A DNA stretch of 64,000 bases, taken from Arthrobacter sp. SLBN-83. GTDB lineage: Bacteria; Actinomycetota; Actinomycetes; Actinomycetales; Micrococcaceae. The notes under the pieces are model-generated. The model did no database searches. It was not told the origin of the DNA and was given only the letters and a program-made list of their open reading frames with translations. Both the position numbers and the translations under genes were made by a program. The stretch spans positions 4,340,001-4,404,000 of the forward strand of contig NZ_VFMX01000001.1 of the NCBI RefSeq assembly GCF_006715285.1, written 5' to 3'. The stretch's first letter is position 1. Every line of letters starts with the position of its first letter. Shown piece after piece: positions 1-8,352 of the stretch.

Positions 1-2
1 GG

Positions 3-410
3 CGCTGGCCGCTGGCGCCGCGTCCGCCGGTGTTGCGGGGCTTCGATCCCCCACCCAAGCCCTGGCTCAGCGGGCACCGCGGCGTGGACCTGGATTTCAC
101 GGCAGGAACACAGGTTGTGTCACCGGCGGCCGGATCGGTCAGTTTCGTGGGCGTGGTGGTGGACCGTCCCGTGATCACCATCGACCATGGCGGCGGGCTG
201 CGCAGCAGTTTCGAACCGGTGGAGAGCACGCTGGTTGCGGGGTCCACCGTGGCGGCCGGCCAGGTGATCGGGACCGCCGTCCCCGGACATTGCCCGGCGG
301 CCCAGTGCCTGCACTGGGGAGTGCGGGAGGGAGAGGACTATGTCAATCCCCTGCAGTTCGTCCTGGACCTTCGCCCGTCCATCCTGCTTCCACTGCCCGG
401 ACCGCCATAG
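3..410 (+). CDS. M23 (LytM-type) metallopeptidase, C-terminal part
   Basis: The frame is open back to the window edge, so the start lies outside and only the last ~135 residues are seen. They form a LytM-fold domain, a family of zinc endopeptidases that cut peptidoglycan cross-bridges outside the membrane. Seen: the lead-in PVLRGFDPPPKPW, then GHRGVDL, which carries the His and Asp zinc ligands (HxxxD), and near the end CLHWGVR. In canonical enzymes the last motif is HxH; here its first His is Cys and only the second remains. Activity therefore cannot be assumed, and the protein could be a regulatory or cell-wall-binding LytM domain. Family assignment is firm, function less so. Confidence 0.85.
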   Translation, partial: RWPLAPRPPVLRGFDPPPKPWLSGHRGVDLDFTAGTQVVSPAAGSVSFVGVVVDRPVITIDHGGGLRSSFEPVESTLVAGSTVAAGQVIGTAVPGHCPAAQCLHWGVREGEDYVNPLQFVLDLRPSILLPLPGPP

Positions 411-497
411 GCCGCGGGAACGGATGATGCTGCCCCATGAAGCGTGCCGGGGCCGGCCGATGACTGACTGGACGGTGGCTGGTTGGAATGCGGCTGG

Positions 498-1688
498 CTA
501 GACGATGGCCGAAATGCCGGTGATGGCCCGGCCCGTCACCAGGGTGTTGATTTCAGCGGTGCCCTCGTACGAGTAGATGGCTTCGGCATCGGCAAAAATT
601 TTGGCCATTTCATAGTCGGTCACGATGCCGTTGCCGCCCAGGATGCTGCGGCCCAGGGCCACGCTGTCCCGCATGCGTGCCGTGGCAAAGGCCTTTGCCA
701 GGGCGGACTGTTCGTCCTTGGCCGCGCCTTCGTCCTCCAGCTGGGAGAGGCGGACCATCATGCCCATGGAGCTGACGGTATTGCCCAGGATCCGGACCAG
801 CTGGTCCTGGATGAGCTGGAAGAAGGCGAGCGGCCGGCCGAACTGATGCCGCTCCACAGCGTAGCGGCGGGCAACGTCGAACGCGGCCAGCTGGAGCCCG
901 ACGGCCTGCCAGGCAACGGACAGGCGGGTGGCCTTGAGCACCTTGTTGACGTCGCGGAAGCTGTTGGCGTTGGCCAGTTTGAAGTGGTCCGGGACCACCA
1001 CGTCCGTGAGGACGATGTCGGCATTCTGGACGGTGCGCAGGGAGATCTTGTTTTCGATCTTTGTCGCGCTGAATCCATCAAGCGTGGTGTCCACCAGGAA
1101 GCCCTTGACCTGGTTGTCGGCAACGTCGCGGGCGTAGATGACCACCCAGTCGGAGAAGGTGGCGTTGCCGATCCACCGCTTGGCTCCGTTGAGGATCCAG
1201 TTGCCACCGTCCCTTCGCGCCGTGGTACGGGTACCGCCGGCCACGTCGCTGCCGCCCAGCGGCTCGGTCAGGCCGAAGGCGCCGATCTTCTTGAAGGCGT
1301 AGATGTCGGGCAGCCACTCGTCCTTTTGCTCCTGGGATGCCAGCAGCTCGATGGACCCGGTAAACAGCCCGTCGTGCACGCCCAGGAAGGTGGCGATCGA
1401 CGCGTCGGCGCGGGTGACCTCCGCGTGCAGCATGCCGGCGAAGAGGTTGGAGTAACCTTGCCGGCGGACCGGGCTGACCAGGTCCAGGGCTGCACACTTC
1501 GGCACCAGGTCCATGGGGAACTCCCCGCGGTTCCAGCAGTCCACGGCAAGGGGCTTGACCTCGCGCGCCAGGAAGTCGCGGACCTCGGCGAGCCTGTCCT
1601 GTTCCTTGCCGGACAGAAGCTGCTCGAAGGCGAAGAAGTCGCCGTCGGCGTAGGGAAGCTCGTGGGACTCGGCTGCGGAGGTTGCCAT
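498..1688 (-). CDS. Acyl-CoA dehydrogenase, glutaryl-CoA dehydrogenase type
   Basis: A 396-aa flavoprotein of the acyl-CoA dehydrogenase family, which forms the alpha,beta double bond of acyl-CoA thioesters with FAD and passes electrons to ETF. The FAD/substrate segment GAFGLTEPLGGSD lies near residues 136-148. The C-terminal SYEGTAEINTLVTGRAITG places the probable catalytic Glu at 375; Glu in YEGT at this site is the arrangement of glutaryl-CoA dehydrogenases. Length is normal. The gene stands alone. A 16-nt palindrome (1743-1758) sits about 55 bp upstream and is a likely operator. Substrate (glutaryl, isobutyryl or other short acyl-CoA) is inferred only from the motif. Confidence 0.85.
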   Translation of the reverse strand: MATSAAESHELPYADGDFFAFEQLLSGKEQDRLAEVRDFLAREVKPLAVDCWNRGEFPMDLVPKCAALDLVSPVRRQGYSNLFAGMLHAEVTRADASIATFLGVHDGLFTGSIELLASQEQKDEWLPDIYAFKKIGAFGLTEPLGGSDVAGGTRTTARRDGGNWILNGAKRWIGNATFSDWVVIYARDVADNQVKGFLVDTTLDGFSATKIENKISLRTVQNADIVLTDVVVPDHFKLANANSFRDVNKVLKATRLSVAWQAVGLQLAAFDVARRYAVERHQFGRPLAFFQLIQDQLVRILGNTVSSMGMMVRLSQLEDEGAAKDEQSALAKAFATARMRDSVALGRSILGGNGIVTDYEMAKIFADAEAIYSYEGTAEINTLVTGRAITGISAIV

Positions 1689-1742
1689 GGGTACCTTCTT
1701 TGGTGTTCAGCGCTGGCCGTGCCGCGGAACCGGGCACGGAAT

Positions 1743-1758
1743 GTTACTGGGCAGTAAC
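1743..1758. promoter_or_regulatory. Palindromic operator candidate upstream of the acyl-CoA dehydrogenase
   Basis: GTTACTGGGCAGTAAC has 7-bp arms GTTACTG/CAGTAAC around GG. It lies 55-70 bp before the acyl-CoA dehydrogenase start, where a TetR-type repressor would act. A second element of the same architecture (GTTACTTGGAAGTAAC) occurs at 24530-24545 before an esterase gene. Operator function is inferred. Confidence 0.5.
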
Positions 1759-1784
1759 TTACCGCAGGGGTCGGGGTTAACCAA

Positions 1785-1825
1785 GAAGAACCGCGGCCGA
1801 CGAAAGCTGTCGGCCGCGGTTCTTC
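1785..1825 (-). terminator. 17-bp hairpin downstream of the CAT tRNA
   Basis: Perfect 17-bp inverted repeat (1785-1801 and 1809-1825) with a 7-nt loop. On the minus strand it begins 11 nt after the 3' end of the tRNA gene, where a terminator is expected. The following minus-strand sequence has only a weak T content, so it could also act mainly as a 3' processing or stability structure. Confidence 0.55.
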
Positions 1826-1836
1826 CTGCTGTTCGG

Positions 1837-1910
1837 TAGGGCTACTCGGACTTGAACCGAGGACCTTAGGATTATGAGTCCCGCGCTCTAACCAGCTGAG
1901 CTATAGCCCC
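1837..1910 (-). tRNA. tRNA with CAT anticodon (elongator Met, or Ile2)
   Basis: A 74-nt cloverleaf read on the minus strand: acceptor GGGGCTA pairs with TAGCCCT (G1-U72 wobble), D arm GCTC/GAGC, anticodon stem CGGGA/TCCTA with an imperfect first pair and loop CTCATAA, T arm CTCGG/CCGAG with loop TTCAAGT, discriminator A. No CCA is encoded. The CAT loop does not distinguish elongator tRNA-Met from the lysidine-modified tRNA-Ile2. It lacks initiator features. Confidence 0.9.
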
Positions 1911-1984
1911 CAATCCCTGCGGATACGTCGTGGAACACCACGCCCCGGCAGGGCAAAAACACTCTAGCAAACCCGGGAACGGGT

Positions 1985-3181
1985 TCAGACCACCTTGTCC
2001 TCGTAGGTGGCGCCCCGGTACAGGTCCTCAAAGGTCTGCAGCGTTCCCTGGAGGCTGTGCGGCTCCACCATCTGCCGGCTGGCCCGGCCCATGGCGCGCT
2101 GCTGGTCCTTGGGAAGCTCCAGGACCTGGGTGATCTTCTTGGCGAGGTCGTCACTGTCGTTGGGCGTGAAGAGGTAGCCGTTCTCGCCGTCGCGCACCAG
2201 GTGCGGCAGGGCCATGGCGTCGGCCAGGACCACGGGGGTGGAGGCGGACATGGCTTCCAGGGTGACCAGGGACTGCAGCTCAGCCGTTCCGGGCATGCAG
2301 AACAGGTCCGCCCGGATGTACGCGGTGCGCAGTTCGTCGTCGCTGGCAAGGCCCAGGAACTTGACCCGGCTGGTGAGTCCCAACCGACGCACCAGGTCCT
2401 CCAGTGCAGGGCGCACCTCTCCCCCGCCCACGATCTCCAGATGGACGTTCAGCTCCGGCGGCGTCTTGCCGATGGCCTCGATGAGCACGTCCACATGCTT
2501 CTCCTCCGCAAGCCGCCCGGCGAACAGGACGGTGGGGTGGGCATGCGGCTCGATGTGCTCGCCGGGCTGCAGCTCATAGGCAGCGGAATCGATGCCGTTG
2601 GACAACGGCAGCACCTTCCGCAGGAAGGCGTGTTCGTGCATGGCACGGGCGGCAAGCGGCGTGGGGGTTGTGACCACATCCGCCTGGCCCATGACCTTGC
2701 CCATGTCCTTCCAGGAGACCCGCCCAATGATGTCCTTGAACCACTGCGGGAACGGCAGGAAGGGGTTGAGGTTCTCGGGCATGAAGTGGTTGGTGGCGAT
2801 GATCCGGACGCCGCGCTTAACGGCCTCGTAAAGCACGTGCTCGCCAATCATGTAGTGGCTTTGGATGTGCACGACGTCGGGCTTCACCCGGTCGAAGAGG
2901 AGCGTGATTTCCTTCTTGATTTCCCACGGGAAGCAGAGGCGGAAGCTTTCGTGGGTGAACGCCTTGTGCGAGCGGAGCCGGTGCACGGTTGCTTCCTCGC
3001 GGAACTCGGTGAAGCTCTTTCCCTTACTGTCGCGGGACGCCAGGACATGGACGTTGTGGCCCCTGGCAGTCATGCCTTTCGCCAGGCGGTATCCGAACTG
3101 GGCAGCGCCGTTGACGTCCGGCGGATAGGTGTCGGCGGCGATGAGAATGGTCAGGGGACGCTGGTCGGCTGGCGTGGTCAT
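1985..3181 (-). CDS. GT4-family glycosyltransferase (MgtA/PimB-like)
   Basis: A 398-aa retaining GT-B enzyme. The N-terminal domain begins ILIAADTYPPDVNGAA, typical of actinobacterial mannosyltransferases acting on phosphatidylinositol or other membrane lipids. The C-terminal domain contains FAGRLAEEKHVDVLIEAIG and the donor-binding E-x7-E motif within GTAELQSLVTLEA. No signal peptide; it should act at the cytoplasmic face of the membrane. The start is supported by AGGAG nine bases upstream. The gene follows the membrane-lipid genes at 3.3-4.8 kb on the same strand after ~110 bp. Donor (GDP-mannose) and acceptor are inferred from family resemblance only. Confidence 0.8.
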   Translation of the reverse strand: MTTPADQRPLTILIAADTYPPDVNGAAQFGYRLAKGMTARGHNVHVLASRDSKGKSFTEFREEATVHRLRSHKAFTHESFRLCFPWEIKKEITLLFDRVKPDVVHIQSHYMIGEHVLYEAVKRGVRIIATNHFMPENLNPFLPFPQWFKDIIGRVSWKDMGKVMGQADVVTTPTPLAARAMHEHAFLRKVLPLSNGIDSAAYELQPGEHIEPHAHPTVLFAGRLAEEKHVDVLIEAIGKTPPELNVHLEIVGGGEVRPALEDLVRRLGLTSRVKFLGLASDDELRTAYIRADLFCMPGTAELQSLVTLEAMSASTPVVLADAMALPHLVRDGENGYLFTPNDSDDLAKKITQVLELPKDQQRAMGRASRQMVEPHSLQGTLQTFEDLYRGATYEDKVV

Positions 3182-3290
3182 GGGGAGTACTCCTGATGGT
3201 CACGGTGCGGACAGCATGGAACTGACAGCACGGTTGGCCGGTGGCGCATGGGCTCAGGCCTCGTGGGGTTTGGGATCTGGAAGAAATGGG

Positions 3291-4199
3291 CTAGTGGGAC
3301 GGCCTGCCGGCGGCCTTGCGCGCGTCCTTCTTGCGCTTGGTGACCTCCGGGTGGTGCCGGGAAAGGGCGATAACCCCAACGATAGCAAGGCAGGCAGCCG
3401 TTCCCATCGCAATTGCCATGACCGCATGGACGTCGGGACGCAGTTCGCCCAGGATGATGATGCCGATGGCAATGCCCACCATGGGGTCGATCACGGTGAG
3501 CCCGGCGATGACCAGGTCCGGCGGTCCCGTGGAGTATGCGCTTTGCACGAACCACGAGCCCAGGCCGCCGGCCGCGATGATGGCCACCACCGAGTACCAC
3601 TGGACGTTGAGCAGGAAGAGGCCGTTGGGGTCCAGGAGGTGCTTGCCGATGATCCGGGTGAGGACCGCCACGAAGCCGAAGAGGATACCGGCGCCCAGGA
3701 TGTAGATGAACGCGTTCATGCGGTGCTTGAACGTCACTGCCAGGGTGCCGAACAGCCCCACGGCCAGGGCCAGCAGCAGCACGATGGTGAGCTCGTCCTC
3801 CGGGCTGACATGGTGGCTTTCCTGGGTGACGTTGACCGCCAGGAGGACAAAGAGTGCCGAGCCGGTGACGCAGGCGCCGATGGAGACGGCCGTGGCGCGG
3901 TTGATGGTCAGGTCCTGGTCGCGGGCGTTGACCACGGTGGTGATCACCAGGGCGATGGCGCCGATGGGCTGGATCACCGTGAGTGGCGCGGACACCAGGG
4001 CCACGGCGTTCATGGCCATCCCGGTGCAGAGCAGCAGGAGCCCGAACATCCACCGGGGGTTGCGGAGCAGGCGCAGGAAGCCGTTGGAACTCAGGGCAAG
4101 CCCGCCGGTGTCGGCTTTGACAGCGCTGCCCTGGCGCTGGGCACCCAGGGCGAGGCAGAACGCGCCAAGCACCGCCAGGCCGACGGCTAGCCACACCAT
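3291..4199 (-). CDS. DMT-superfamily membrane transporter
   Basis: A 302-aa polytopic protein with about nine or ten hydrophobic segments beginning directly at the N-terminus and a short basic C-terminal tail (KRKKDARKAAGR). Size and the two-half organisation fit the drug/metabolite transporter superfamily, with some resemblance to NIPA-like proteins. Substrate unknown. Its ATG overlaps the TGA of the upstream phosphatidyltransferase by one base (TGATG), so the two are translationally coupled and probably co-expressed. Confidence 0.75.
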   Translation of the reverse strand: MVWLAVGLAVLGAFCLALGAQRQGSAVKADTGGLALSSNGFLRLLRNPRWMFGLLLLCTGMAMNAVALVSAPLTVIQPIGAIALVITTVVNARDQDLTINRATAVSIGACVTGSALFVLLAVNVTQESHHVSPEDELTIVLLLALAVGLFGTLAVTFKHRMNAFIYILGAGILFGFVAVLTRIIGKHLLDPNGLFLLNVQWYSVVAIIAAGGLGSWFVQSAYSTGPPDLVIAGLTVIDPMVGIAIGIIILGELRPDVHAVMAIAMGTAACLAIVGVIALSRHHPEVTKRKKDARKAAGRPSH

Positions 4200-4822
4200 C
4201 AGCCGTTCCCGCCGTCGTGCTGTTTCAGTTCCCTGCCCTTTCGCAGGATGGCCCAGAAGTAGTTGCAGGCGGCAATCCAGTGGCCGATCAGGCCCAGGCC
4301 CAACACCACCCAGGCGGCTGCGAAGAGTTGGTCAGAAGCGCCGGTATCCAGGCGGGAGAGGACCAGCAGCGGGGTGCCCAGGAGCAGCAGACCGGTGCGC
4401 ACCTTGCCCACCACGCTGACGGGGAGGTCCGGGTGGCCATGGAAGAAGGAGAGCGTCAGGGCCAGCAACACGGCATCGGGCACTACCAGCGCGGCCAGGT
4501 AGAGCCAATGCACGACGCCGGCAATCACCAGGGTGAACGCCACGGCCAGCAGGGCAAGCCGGTCGGCGATGGGGTCGAGGACCCTGCCGAGCTTGGAGGC
4601 CTGGTCGAAGCGCCGGGCAATATAGCCGTCGATCCAGTCCGTGCCTGCCATGACAGCCAGGACGATCACGCCGGCACCGTATTCCTTTTGGGCCAGGACG
4701 AGCCACATGAAGAGCGGAACACCCATGAACCGCACCACGGTGAGCAGGTTGGGGATGGTGAACACGAGGTCGTGGTCCACCTGGGGACGGCCGGGGCGGG
4801 CGCCTGCACCAATGAACTTCAC
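4199..4822 (-). CDS. CDP-alcohol phosphatidyltransferase family protein
   Basis: A 207-aa integral membrane enzyme that moves a phosphatidyl group from CDP-diacylglycerol to an alcohol, for example glycerol-3-phosphate, inositol phosphate or a phospholipid head group as in cardiolipin synthesis. The complete family signature D-x2-DG-x2-AR-x8-G-x3-D-x3-D is present (D62, D65, G66, A69, R70, G79, D83, D87), so the metal site is intact. Several transmembrane segments follow. It is the first gene of a pair, overlapping the DMT transporter by one base, and a GT4 glycosyltransferase follows. The acceptor alcohol cannot be told from sequence alone. Confidence 0.85.
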   Translation of the reverse strand: MKFIGAGARPGRPQVDHDLVFTIPNLLTVVRFMGVPLFMWLVLAQKEYGAGVIVLAVMAGTDWIDGYIARRFDQASKLGRVLDPIADRLALLAVAFTLVIAGVVHWLYLAALVVPDAVLLALTLSFFHGHPDLPVSVVGKVRTGLLLLGTPLLVLSRLDTGASDQLFAAAWVVLGLGLIGHWIAACNYFWAILRKGRELKQHDGGNG

Positions 4823-4905
4823 CCGTCCCCTCTCCTTTCCTGCTGCGCCGGAGCGCGGTGTTCAGTAATTCCTTGTGTACCAGGCAGTGCTTTTGGAGCA
4901 GCAGC

Positions 4906-5757
4906 CTAGTTGGAACGGAACAGCCTGCGGAGGAGGACAACCAGGACGGTTCCTGCGGCTACGAAGGCTGCCAGCGGCTTCCAGCGCCTGGACAGGTCCG
5001 CGGAGCCGGACAACGCCGCGAAGCGTTCGCCCGCTGCGTCCACGCCGTGCTGCGCCAGCACTTGGCCTTCGCGCGCCTTGACCTGTGCGGCTGCCAGCAG
5101 GTACCGGGCCTGGGTCTTGAAGTCCAGTTCGGTACCGAGTTCGTCGCGGACCTCGGTGAGGTGGTGCCTGCGCTGGCTCAGGCGGCGCGCAAGCTCGGGT
5201 TCGGACGCGTGCGGGAACTCCTGCTGCTCCCGGGCGGCCTTTGCTTCCTTTTCGGCCTTTGCCTTGGCAGCGGCCTCGGCCTTGGCTGCCTTCGCAGCCT
5301 TTGCCTCCGGGCTCTCCGGATCCAGGATGGCGGGGTTGAAGGCGGAGCCTTCCCGGGCAACGCCGATATCGTGCCTGATGCCACGGATGGTTTCCTCGGG
5401 CATCAGCGGCATGGCCTTCTTGAACCTCGCGAGGCCAACCAGTCCGCCGACGAGCGCTATCAGCAGGAAGGCTGCGGAGACCAGGAGGGCTGCCAGCCAG
5501 GCGGGCATGATGGTGGCCAGGCCCATGATCGCAGCAACGATCAGGCCGACCACCAGGAGCGCCAGGAAGAGGAGCGCCACAGCGAAGAAGGCGGCGGCCA
5601 CCCCCACCTGGATGCCCTTGCGCTTGAGTTCGATCTTGGCGAAGGCGATCTCGTCGTTGAGCTGGCGGGGGGCCAACCGGAAAAGGAGTCTTGCCGTTCC
5701 GGGCAGCGCAGTGATACGCAATCCCGGGCTGGTACGCCCGCTGTGACGTCCGCTCAT
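4906..5757 (-). CDS. Phage-holin-family membrane protein with DUF3618-like C-terminal part
   Basis: A 283-aa membrane protein. Residues ~45-75 and ~83-110 are two hydrophobic helices of the Phage_holin_3_6 type. A charged Ala/Lys/Glu-rich coiled-coil follows (~155-200), then a DUF3618-like stretch (RRLSQRRHHLTEVRDELG), and a last helix ends in VVLLRRLFRSN. Despite the Pfam name this family is a common actinobacterial envelope protein, and nothing phage-like surrounds it. Function unknown; a structural role in the membrane is the most one can say. Confidence 0.7.
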   Translation of the reverse strand: MSGRHSGRTSPGLRITALPGTARLLFRLAPRQLNDEIAFAKIELKRKGIQVGVAAAFFAVALLFLALLVVGLIVAAIMGLATIMPAWLAALLVSAAFLLIALVGGLVGLARFKKAMPLMPEETIRGIRHDIGVAREGSAFNPAILDPESPEAKAAKAAKAEAAAKAKAEKEAKAAREQQEFPHASEPELARRLSQRRHHLTEVRDELGTELDFKTQARYLLAAAQVKAREGQVLAQHGVDAAGERFAALSGSADLSRRWKPLAAFVAAGTVLVVLLRRLFRSN

Positions 5758-5937
5758 CGGTTCCGCCTTACTGGTTTCATGGGTCGATACTGCTTCCGTT
5801 TATTGCGGAAATGTGCAGCCGCACAGTCCACGCCACCAAAACTACCATTCAGGTTCAGGGCGAACTTGGGGGCTTGCCGGACGGCGCGGCCTACAACGAT
5901 GCAAAAACCGTCCGGGCGGGGCCTAGGATTGTTCTCC

Positions 5938-7161
5938 GTGACCAATCCCCCCAATCCGGGCGACCTGCTGAGCCGCCGCCGCAAGCTCCTTTACATCCTC
6001 CTCTTGGGCGCCTTGACGGCCCTTGGCCCGTTCACCATCGACCTTTACCTGCCTGCCTTCCCCGCGCTGGAGGCAAGCCTGGGGGTGACCGAGGCGCAGG
6101 TCCAGCTCACCCTGGCCGGCACTACTGTCGGTTTCGCGTTTGGCCAGTTGGTGGTGGGGCCGTTCAGTGACAAGTTCGGGCGACGGACTCCGCTGATCCT
6201 TGCCACCGCGCTGCACATTGCCGCGTCCATGGGCGCCGCCCTGTCCACTGACATCGCCACCCTGGGGGTGTTCCGTGTCCTGATGGGTGTGGGCGCAGCC
6301 GGCGGCGGCGTGGTGGCCATGGCCATGGTGCGTGACCTGTTCTCCGGGTATGCCATGGTGCGGATGTTCTCGCGGATGGCCCTGGTTAACGGCCTGGCGC
6401 CCATCCTGGCGCCGGTGATCGGCTCACAACTGCTCCTGGTGATGCCGTGGCCCGGCATCTTCGTGTTCCTGGCCGCGTACGGGACGCTGGTCATCGTGGC
6501 CGCCCTGCTCCTGGTGCGGGAGACGCTTCCGCCGGAGAAGCGGGGCCAGAGCGGCATGACGGCCAGGCAGCGCTACAAGGCGCTCTTCAGCGACCGGATC
6601 TTCGTGGGGCTGCTCATGGTGGCCGGCTTCAATTTCGGCGGCCTCTTCACGTATCTGTCGGCCTCCCCGTTCCTGTTCCAGGACGTCTTCGGGTTTTCGG
6701 CCCAGCAGTACGGGCTGCTCTTCGGCATCAACTCCCTGGGCATCGTGGCGGGCGTGCAGACCAGTTCACGGCTGATCAGGATTGTCCCGCCGCAATGGAT
6801 CCTGGCCGCCGCCACGGCATGGATGTTCCTGATGGCCCTGTTGATCGTGGTGTTCGACCGGCTGGGCCTGGGGCTGTGGGGCGTCATGGTGCCCCTGTGG
6901 TTCTACATCCTGGGCACCGGCTTCATGTTCCCCTGCGTCCAGGTGCTGGCCCTGGCAAGCCATGCCTCCCAGGCGGGAACCGCGGCATCCCTCCTCGGCG
7001 CGGCCACGTTCCTCATGGCCGGGCTGATCTCCCCCGTGGTGGGCTGGGTGGGCATCACCAGCGCCGCGCCCATGGGAGCAGTCCAGGCGGCGTGCATCCT
7101 GGTGGCCATTGGGGCCCTGTGGCTGGTGGTCCGGCCGCGCACGGTACCCTCGATCCACTGA
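5938..7161 (+). CDS. Bcr/CflA-type MFS drug efflux transporter
   Basis: A 407-aa, 12-helix major facilitator protein of the Bcr/CflA subfamily of drug:H+ antiporters. Evidence: an early segment LGALTALGPFTIDLYLPAFP, typical of this subfamily, and motif A as VGPFSDKFGRRTP between helices 2 and 3. The frame is open for another kilobase upstream, but homology begins at the GTG at 5938 (MTNPPNPGDLLSRRR), so this start is preferred. The upstream frame is antisense to the holin-like gene. Export of chloramphenicol-, bicyclomycin- or sulfonamide-like drugs is a family property, not shown here. Confidence 0.85.
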   Translation: MTNPPNPGDLLSRRRKLLYILLLGALTALGPFTIDLYLPAFPALEASLGVTEAQVQLTLAGTTVGFAFGQLVVGPFSDKFGRRTPLILATALHIAASMGAALSTDIATLGVFRVLMGVGAAGGGVVAMAMVRDLFSGYAMVRMFSRMALVNGLAPILAPVIGSQLLLVMPWPGIFVFLAAYGTLVIVAALLLVRETLPPEKRGQSGMTARQRYKALFSDRIFVGLLMVAGFNFGGLFTYLSASPFLFQDVFGFSAQQYGLLFGINSLGIVAGVQTSSRLIRIVPPQWILAAATAWMFLMALLIVVFDRLGLGLWGVMVPLWFYILGTGFMFPCVQVLALASHASQAGTAASLLGAATFLMAGLISPVVGWVGITSAAPMGAVQAACILVAIGALWLVVRPRTVPSIH

Positions 7162-7208
7162 GTACCTACACTCCATTGACCGCACGCCAGGCACCAGGAA
7201 GGCAGAAC

Positions 7209-7388
7209 ATGGCCCGCAGACCGCACCGTAATGGAAGGGGACTCTTCCTCGGCGCGGTGCTTGGCGCCGTCGTCGGCTATTTTGCCGGCCGTGCCATGGG
7301 CAACCCCGCCTGGGGCATCATCCTGGGAACACTGGCGGGTGCCGCACTCCTGTACCGGGTAAATCCGGGCCGCCGCAACCGCCGCTGA
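7209..7388 (+). CDS. Small glycine-rich membrane protein
   Basis: A 59-aa ORF starting ATG 47 bp after the efflux pump. It has a basic N-terminus (ARRPHRNGRG), one or two short hydrophobic stretches with regular glycines (GAVLGAVVGYFAGRAMG, then GIILGTLAGAALL), and a basic end. It looks like a single-helix or hairpin membrane peptide. No assignable function; the coding call rests on composition and its place behind the transporter. Confidence 0.55.
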   Translation: MARRPHRNGRGLFLGAVLGAVVGYFAGRAMGNPAWGIILGTLAGAALLYRVNPGRRNRR

Positions 7389-7477
7389 CAGCACCTGCTG
7401 CCGGATACCGCTTGGCGCGGCCATCCCTGCCCTATGGCTCCACTGCACGATGAAGCCCAGCGCGATAAAATGATCCC

Positions 7478-7885
7478 GTGTCCAGCTGGCAGAACCAACC
7501 GCCACTTCCGGCCACATGGCAACGGTGCGACGCCAGGATCCTGCCACTGTGGTGGGAGCGGCTGTGCGCGCAGGCAGGCCAGCAATCTGCGGCGCTGTAC
7601 GCGGCAGGGCTGTTCACGGAGGACCGGCGCCGGCCCATCGCCCAGTGGTTCAATCCAGCCTTCAAGGCCGCCCTCCTGGTGGCACCGGAAACCTCGCCGG
7701 AATGGCCGGTACAGCGCTTCGGCATTTTCTACGCCCCACCGGATGCCGGCTTTGTCCGTATCCACTCGGCCCCGCACGAATGGAATCCCCGCGAACCCCG
7801 CAAGTCCCCCACGGAAAAGGAAGCCTTCGAGTCAGCCATCGCCGAGGCCGAAAGGTTCCTGCAGGTGGAAATGGACTTCGTCTGA
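7478..7885 (+). CDS. Hypothetical protein, 135 aa
   Basis: Soluble-looking protein rich in Trp, Pro and Ala with no signal peptide or membrane segment. It starts at GTG (MSSWQNQPPLPATW) and ends in an acidic helix (EKEAFESAIAEAERFLQVEMDFV region). I do not recognise a family. Codon usage is like its neighbours, and the frame ends about 40 bp before a strong bidirectional terminator, which supports a real gene. Confidence 0.65.
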   Translation: MSSWQNQPPLPATWQRCDARILPLWWERLCAQAGQQSAALYAAGLFTEDRRRPIAQWFNPAFKAALLVAPETSPEWPVQRFGIFYAPPDAGFVRIHSAPHEWNPREPRKSPTEKEAFESAIAEAERFLQVEMDFV

Positions 7886-7926
7886 GCCCATCTTCCCCAC
7901 CCCGGTTTTCCCACCCCGCGGAAACA

Positions 7927-7966
7927 AAAAATCCCCGTTCCTCCAGCCGGAGGAACGGGGATTTTT
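7927..7966. terminator. Bidirectional rho-independent terminator
   Basis: An 18-bp perfect stem (7927-7944 with 7949-7966, loop AGCC) whose ends are A and T runs, so it reads as a terminator in both directions. On the plus strand it ends the gene at 7478-7885; on the minus strand it ends the first tRNA-Asn. Confidence 0.85.
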
Positions 7967-7973
7967 CGTAGCG

Positions 7974-8046
7974 CTCCTCCTGCTGGACTTGAACCAGCAA
8001 CCCTTCGATTAACAGTCGAATGCTCTGCCAATTGAGCTAAGGAGGA
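7974..8046 (-). tRNA. tRNA-Asn (GTT)
   Basis: A 73-nt cloverleaf on the minus strand: acceptor TCCTCCT/AGGAGGA, D arm GCTC/GAGC, anticodon arm TTCGA-CTGTTAA-TCGAA with anticodon GTT, T arm GCTGG/CCAGC, discriminator G as usual for tRNA-Asn. No encoded CCA. Identical to the copy at 8182-8254. Confidence 0.95.
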
Positions 8047-8145
8047 ATGAAGCAGGTATGACATTAGCAAAGGTTTCCGGCCCAAGGGAAATCGGCGGTA
8101 TTTCGGGCCAAAACCCGCCTCGCGCAGTCCAAAAGCAGAAACAAA

Positions 8146-8176
8146 AATCCCCGTTCCGGAAGCCGGAACGGGGATT
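8146..8176 (-). terminator. Terminator hairpin between the two tRNA-Asn genes
   Basis: A 14-bp stem AATCCCCGTTCCGG/CCGGAACGGGGATT with a 3-nt loop. On the minus strand it starts 5 nt after the upstream tRNA-Asn and is followed by TTTGT. Its core resembles the 7927-7966 hairpin, so the tRNA and its 3' end appear to have been duplicated together. Confidence 0.75.
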
Positions 8177-8181
8177 GGAAG

Positions 8182-8254
8182 CTCCTCCTGCTGGACTTGA
8201 ACCAGCAACCCTTCGATTAACAGTCGAATGCTCTGCCAATTGAGCTAAGGAGGA
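8182..8254 (-). tRNA. tRNA-Asn (GTT), second copy
   Basis: Same 73-nt sequence as 7974-8046, including anticodon GTT and discriminator G. The two genes are 135 bp apart, read in the same direction and each has its own downstream hairpin, so they are probably separate transcripts. Confidence 0.95.
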
Positions 8255-8352
8255 ATGAAGCGGGTACCAGCCTAGCAAACACCCGCTGCGGAAACGAAAT
8301 CGGGAGTGCCATGACCTCCCCCACTTCCTGGTTCCACCCGGCAGGCAGCCGC

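Noticed and set aside
483..1757. Long plus-strand open frame over the acyl-CoA dehydrogenase
   Set aside because: It is the antisense shadow of a clear family member; composition (Gly/His/Gln/Val-rich, no motifs) is that of reversed GC-rich coding DNA.
4906..5757. Prophage remnant because of the holin-family name
   Set aside because: No other phage gene or att site is nearby; this family is a normal actinobacterial membrane protein.
4858..5937. N-terminal extension of the Bcr/CflA transporter by 360 codons
   Set aside because: It runs antisense through the holin-like gene; transporter similarity begins at the GTG at 5938.
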